Part shown: positions 60,615 to 64,000 of the stretch, one piece after another
Position numbering within the stretch: position 1 is the first letter of the stretch
Layout of the letters: every line of letters starts with the position of its first letter
NCBI RefSeq assembly: GCF_001583415.1
Contig: NZ_CP014475.1
Span: 806,001-870,000, forward strand
Direction of reading: 5' to 3'
Length of the DNA: 64,000 nt
DNA from: Mycolicibacterium phlei
Lineage (GTDB): Bacteria; Actinomycetota; Actinomycetes; Mycobacteriales; Mycobacteriaceae
The notes under the pieces: model-generated
Database searches by the model: none
What the model was told of the DNA's origin: nothing
What the model saw: the letters and a program-made list of their open reading frames with translations, nothing else
Position numbers and translations under genes: made by a program

Positions 60615-61694
60615 ATGGCATCAATCACCTACCGCAACGCCTCCTGCATCTACGAGGGTTCGGACAAGCTTGCGGTCGATTCGCTGAACCTCGACATCGC
60701 CGACGGCGAGTTCGTGGTGCTGGTCGGCCCGTCGGGCTCGGGCAAGAGCACCGCGCTGCGGATGCTGGCCGGGCTGGAGGAGATCGACGAGGGCACCATC
60801 GAGATCGGCGGCAAGAACATGGTCGGCGTGCCGTCCAAGGACCGCGACATCGCGATGGTGTTCCAGAACTACGCGCTGTACCCGAACAAGACCGTCGCCG
60901 AGAACATGGGCTTCGCGCTGAAACTGCGCGGGGTGCCCGCCGACGAGCGCCGCCGCAAGGTCGAGGAGGCCGCCAAGATCCTCGACCTCACCGAGTTCCT
61001 GGACCGCAAGCCCGCCAAGCTGTCCGGCGGTCAGCGCCAGCGCGTCGCGATGGGCCGCGCGATCGTGCGGGAACCGCAGGTGTTCTGCATGGACGAGCCG
61101 TTGTCGAACCTCGACGCGAAACTGCGGGTGCAGACCCGCACCCAGATCGCCGCGCTGCAGCGCCGGCTCGGCACCACCACCGTCTACGTCACCCACGACC
61201 AGGTGGAGGCGATGACGATGGGCGACCGCGTCGCGGTGCTGCGCGGCGGCAAGCTGCAGCAGTTCGCCGCCCCGAACGACCTGTACGACAAGCCCGCCAA
61301 CGCGTTCGTCGCCGGGTTCATCGGCTCACCGGCGATGAACCTGGTGACCGTGCCGCTCGCCCCGGACGGGGTGCGGATCGGCGATTCCACGCTGCCGCTG
61401 GAACGTGACCAGCTGACCAGACTCAGCGAGGCGGGCCTGTCGGAGGTCACCTTCGGCATCCGCCCGGAGGCGCTGGAGATCTCCGACGACGGCGGGGTCG
61501 CCGCGGTCGTCGACCTCGTCGAGGACCTCGGCAGCGAGGCCTACGTGTACACGCACGCGGGTCCGGACGTGCAACTGGTGGCGCGCTGCAACCCGCGCAC
61601 CGCGCCGCGGCTGGCCGACACCGTGCGGCTGCGCAGGCACCCGGAAGGCGCTGTGCACCTGTTCCACCCGAAGACCGGAGAGCGGCTCAACTAG
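60615..61694 (+). CDS. Sugar/polyol ABC transporter ATPase (MalK/UgpC type)
   Basis: A 359-residue ATPase. Walker A is GPSGSGKST (38-46), signature LSGGQRQRVAMGRAI, Walker B VFCMDEPLSNLD, then the switch His in YVTHDQVEAM. A C-terminal regulatory OB-type domain (GIRPEALEISDDG, YVYTHAGPDVQLVAR) places it in the MalK subfamily. GAGGAG precedes the ATG. It completes the importer. Its end overlaps the convergent small exported protein gene by 8 bases. Confidence 0.92.
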   Translation: MASITYRNASCIYEGSDKLAVDSLNLDIADGEFVVLVGPSGSGKSTALRMLAGLEEIDEGTIEIGGKNMVGVPSKDRDIAMVFQNYALYPNKTVAENMGFALKLRGVPADERRRKVEEAAKILDLTEFLDRKPAKLSGGQRQRVAMGRAIVREPQVFCMDEPLSNLDAKLRVQTRTQIAALQRRLGTTTVYVTHDQVEAMTMGDRVAVLRGGKLQQFAAPNDLYDKPANAFVAGFIGSPAMNLVTVPLAPDGVRIGDSTLPLERDQLTRLSEAGLSEVTFGIRPEALEISDDGGVAAVVDLVEDLGSEAYVYTHAGPDVQLVARCNPRTAPRLADTVRLRRHPEGAVHLFHPKTGERLN

Positions 61695-61920
61695 CCGCCC
61701 AGGACAGGCGCGTCGCCGGGGTCAGCCCGCCCGGCAGATCCGGATCCAGCCCGGAACCGTGCGTGACCTCCTGTTGCGCCATCGGGCGGCAGTGGGTGTC
61801 GATCGGGGTCTGATCGCCCGAGCAGTAGGGCAGCAGATCCTCGGGGTCCGCGCCCGCCGGCGCGGCCACCAGCAGCGGCACCGCCACCGCGGTCGCCAGC
61901 GCCGCGAGAATTCTGGTCAC
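61687..61920 (-). CDS. Small exported protein
   Basis: A 77-residue protein with an N-terminal signal peptide (RILAALATAVAVPLLVAAPAGA) and a mature part of about 54 residues with two Cys (LPYCSGDQ and DTHCRPMAQ), which probably form a disulfide. The N-terminal layout resembles many small mycobacterial secreted proteins. It is divergent from ligD and convergent with the ABC ATPase gene. No function is known. Confidence 0.6.
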   Translation of the reverse strand: MTRILAALATAVAVPLLVAAPAGADPEDLLPYCSGDQTPIDTHCRPMAQQEVTHGSGLDPDLPGGLTPATRLSWAAS

Positions 61921-61954
61921 GGATCCACGCTATCAGCGGGTATACGTTCTCACT

Positions 61955-64000
61955 GTGGATCGTTTCGGCCGGGTGAAGCTGACCAACCCGGACAAGGTGC
62001 TGTACCCGGCGACGGGCACCACCAAGGGCCAGGTGTTCGACTACTACGTCGGCATCGCCGAGGCGATGATCCCGCACATCGCGGGCCGCGCCGTCACGCG
62101 CAAGCGCTGGCCCAACGGTGTCGAGGAGGCGTCGTTCTTCGAGAAGCAGCTCGCGTCGTCGGCGCCGGAGTGGCTGGACCGCGCATCGGTCACCCACCGG
62201 TCCGGGACCACGACCTACCCGCTGATCGACACCGCCGAGGGACTGGCCTGGATCGCGCAGCAGGCGGCGCTGGAAGTGCATGTGCCGCAGTGGCGGTTCG
62301 TCGGCGAGGGCGGGGAGCGCAAACCCGGGCCGGCCACCCGCATCGTGTTCGACCTCGACCCCGGCGAGGGCGTGACCTTCCGGCAGCTGTGCGAGGTGGC
62401 CCACGAGGTGCGCGACCTGATCAGCGACATCGGGCTGACCACCTACCCGCTGACCAGCGGCAGCAAGGGCCTGCACCTGTATGTCCCGCTGGAGGAGCCG
62501 ATCAGCTCGCGGGGTGCGTCGGTGCTGGCGCGCCGTGTCGCCCAGCAGCTCGAACAGACGATGCCCAAACAGGTCACCGCGACGATGACCAGGAGCCTGC
62601 GCACCGGCAAGGTGTTCGTCGACTGGAGCCAGAACAGCGCCGCCAAGACCACCATCGCGCCGTATTCGCTTCGCGGACGCGAACATCCGACCGTCGCCGC
62701 GCCCCGCACGTGGGACGAGATCGCCGATCCGAAGCTGCGCCACCTGCGCTTCGACGAGGTGCTCGAGCGGGTGCAGGAGATGGGCGACCTGCTGGCGCCG
62801 CTGGACGAGACGGTCCCGGTGCCCGACCGGTTGACCGCCTACCGCAGCATGCGCGACGCGGCGAAAACCCCTGAGCCCGTTCCGGTCAAACCCCCGAAAC
62901 CGGGGCAGGACAACCGGTTCGTCATCCAGGAGCACCACGCCCGCCGGCTGCACTACGACCTGCGTCTGGAACGCGACGGGGTGCTGGTCAGCTGGGCGGT
63001 GCCGAAGAACCTGCCCGACACCCCGTCGGTGAACCACCTCGCCGTGCATACCGAGGACCATCCGCTGGAATACCTGACCTTCCACGGCGAGATCCCCAAG
63101 GGCGAGTACGGCGGCGGCAGGATGATCATCTGGGACACCGGCACCTACGAGGCCGAGAAGTTCAACGACGTCCCGCCCGACAGCAAGCGCCAGGGCGGCG
63201 AGGTGATCATCACCCTGCACGGCTCGACGATCGACGGCCGCTACGCGCTGATCCAGACCGACGGCAAGAACTGGCTGGCGCACCGGATGAAGGAACAGCA
63301 GCGCCCGCACGCCGGCGACATCGCGCCGATGCTGTCCACCGAGGGATCGGTGGCGCGGCTCACCAGCAAGCAGTGGGCGTTCGAGGGCAAGTGGGACGGC
63401 TACCGGATGATCCTCGACGCCGACCACGGCACGCTGCGGCTGCGCTCGCGCAGCGGCCGCGACGTCACCGCCGAGTTCCCCCAATTCCAGGCCATCGCAG
63501 CCGATCTCGCCGACCATCACGTCATCCTCGACGGCGAGGCGGTCGCGCTCGACGAGTCCGGGGTGCCGAGCTTCGGCGAGATGCAGAACCGCGCCCGCTC
63601 CACCCGGGTCGAGTTCTGGGCGTTCGACATCCTGCACCTCGACGACCGGCCGCTGTTGCGCGCCAAGTACTCCGACCGGCGCAGGATCCTCGGGGCGCTG
63701 GCCGACGGCGGCGGGCTGATCGTGCCGGACCGACTGCCCGGCGACACCGGTGCCGACGCACTCGAGTACGCGCGCACGAAGCGCTGGGAGGGTGTGGTCG
63801 CCAAGAAGCTCGACTCGACGTATCAGCCGGGGCGACGGTCGAAGTCGTGGATCAAGGACAAGCTGTGGAACACCCAGGAGGTGGTGATCGGCGGCTGGCG
63901 CCGCGGCGAGGGCGGCCGCTCCACCGGGATCGGTGCGCTGATGCTGGGGGTCCCGGTCGACGGTGGACTGCAGTTCGTCGGCCGGGTGGGTACCGGGTTC
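61955..64000 (+). CDS. ligD: LigD, multifunctional ATP-dependent DNA ligase of NHEJ (3' partial)
   Basis: The first 682 residues of a protein of about 750-760. Domain order is polymerase, 3'-phosphoesterase, ligase, as in mycobacterial LigD. The polymerase (1-290) has the metal-binding D133-x-D135 in FDLDPGEG. The phosphoesterase (310-450) has HHARRLHYDLRLE. The ligase has the nucleophile K479 in FEGKWDGYR. GTG 61955 is preceded by TATACG about 8 bases upstream, so the leader is absent or very short. It repairs double-strand breaks with Ku. The ligase's OB domain runs off the window. Confidence 0.95.
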   Translation, partial: MDRFGRVKLTNPDKVLYPATGTTKGQVFDYYVGIAEAMIPHIAGRAVTRKRWPNGVEEASFFEKQLASSAPEWLDRASVTHRSGTTTYPLIDTAEGLAWIAQQAALEVHVPQWRFVGEGGERKPGPATRIVFDLDPGEGVTFRQLCEVAHEVRDLISDIGLTTYPLTSGSKGLHLYVPLEEPISSRGASVLARRVAQQLEQTMPKQVTATMTRSLRTGKVFVDWSQNSAAKTTIAPYSLRGREHPTVAAPRTWDEIADPKLRHLRFDEVLERVQEMGDLLAPLDETVPVPDRLTAYRSMRDAAKTPEPVPVKPPKPGQDNRFVIQEHHARRLHYDLRLERDGVLVSWAVPKNLPDTPSVNHLAVHTEDHPLEYLTFHGEIPKGEYGGGRMIIWDTGTYEAEKFNDVPPDSKRQGGEVIITLHGSTIDGRYALIQTDGKNWLAHRMKEQQRPHAGDIAPMLSTEGSVARLTSKQWAFEGKWDGYRMILDADHGTLRLRSRSGRDVTAEFPQFQAIAADLADHHVILDGEAVALDESGVPSFGEMQNRARSTRVEFWAFDILHLDDRPLLRAKYSDRRRILGALADGGGLIVPDRLPGDTGADALEYARTKRWEGVVAKKLDSTYQPGRRSKSWIKDKLWNTQEVVIGGWRRGEGGRSTGIGALMLGVPVDGGLQFVGRVGTGF

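Noticed and set aside
1-64000. CRISPR array
   Set aside because: No evenly spaced direct repeats of 20-40 bases and no cas gene were seen on either strand.

Overview
The window reads as a chromosomal segment of a fast-growing, high-G+C mycobacterium (Mycolicibacterium type). From memory of the M. tuberculosis map, it follows the order Rv0905 (echA6), Rv0906, Rv0907, ctpE, Rv0909, Rv0910, then Rv0911, Rv0912, Rv0913c, Rv0914c, then mntH, Rv0927c, mku and ligD. Between these backbone blocks lie insertions that M. tuberculosis lacks. Codon use, ATGA/GTGA start-stop overlaps and probable leaderless starts fit a mycobacterium. There is no stretch over 300 bases without a gene; the longest gaps (about 220-230 bases) are described.

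Layout. (1) 1-2775: end of a family-4 glycosyltransferase coupled to a glycogen-debranching-type glucosidase. (2) 2803-9301: echA6, a metallo-beta-lactamase-fold hydrolase, a serine hydrolase lipoprotein, P-type ATPase ctpE and an Rv0909/Rv0910-type toxin-antitoxin pair, closed by a hairpin terminator. (3) 9329-10759: a 13E12-repeat (DUF222/HNH) protein whose start overlaps a LexA-like SOS box. (4) 10806-30657: a 20-kb divergent catabolic island. Leftward it encodes an SMP-30-type lactonase (frameshifted), a GntR regulator, two acyl-CoA synthetases and an SDR. Rightward it encodes an SDR, a Rieske oxygenase, a Baeyer-Villiger-type monooxygenase, a second SDR, a CoA transferase, two paired acyl-CoA dehydrogenases, a ThDP enzyme and an aldehyde dehydrogenase. 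Two matching palindromes in the shared promoter region look like the GntR operators. The substrate is unknown; the enzymes suggest a cyclic or side-chain-bearing compound.

(5) 30735-39488: backbone genes: VOC protein (frameshifted), S4 protein, BKACE-type protein, cupin, membrane protein, acetyltransferase, an hsp20 gene preceded by a perfect CIRCE element, and an operon of thiolase, carotenoid oxygenase and a tandem HxlR regulator. (6) 39569-43871: a small foreign island: the 3' end of an esterase gene abuts the 3' part of a phage terminase gene, followed by an EEP nuclease, an Mrr-type restriction enzyme, an OGG-fold protein and tRNA-Arg(CCT). (7) 43905-49896: F420-type oxidoreductase, YbdK-type carboxylate-amine ligase with a structured leader, a serine hydrolase, an unusual gamma-glutamylcyclotransferase / poly-gamma-glutamate hydrolase fusion, mntH and two small exported proteins.

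(8) 50004-64000: an SDR, an acidic exported protein, and the NHEJ genes mku and ligD. The NHEJ genes flank a polyol-use cluster: fructokinase, mannitol dehydrogenase and sorbitol-type dehydrogenase leftward; a SorC/DeoR regulator and a complete sugar ABC transporter rightward. Imported polyol would be oxidised to fructose and phosphorylated. mku overlaps the fructokinase stop codon, so it may be read on the polyol operon transcript. Two genes carry frameshifts that one extra G in a G run would repair, so sequencing error must be excluded.
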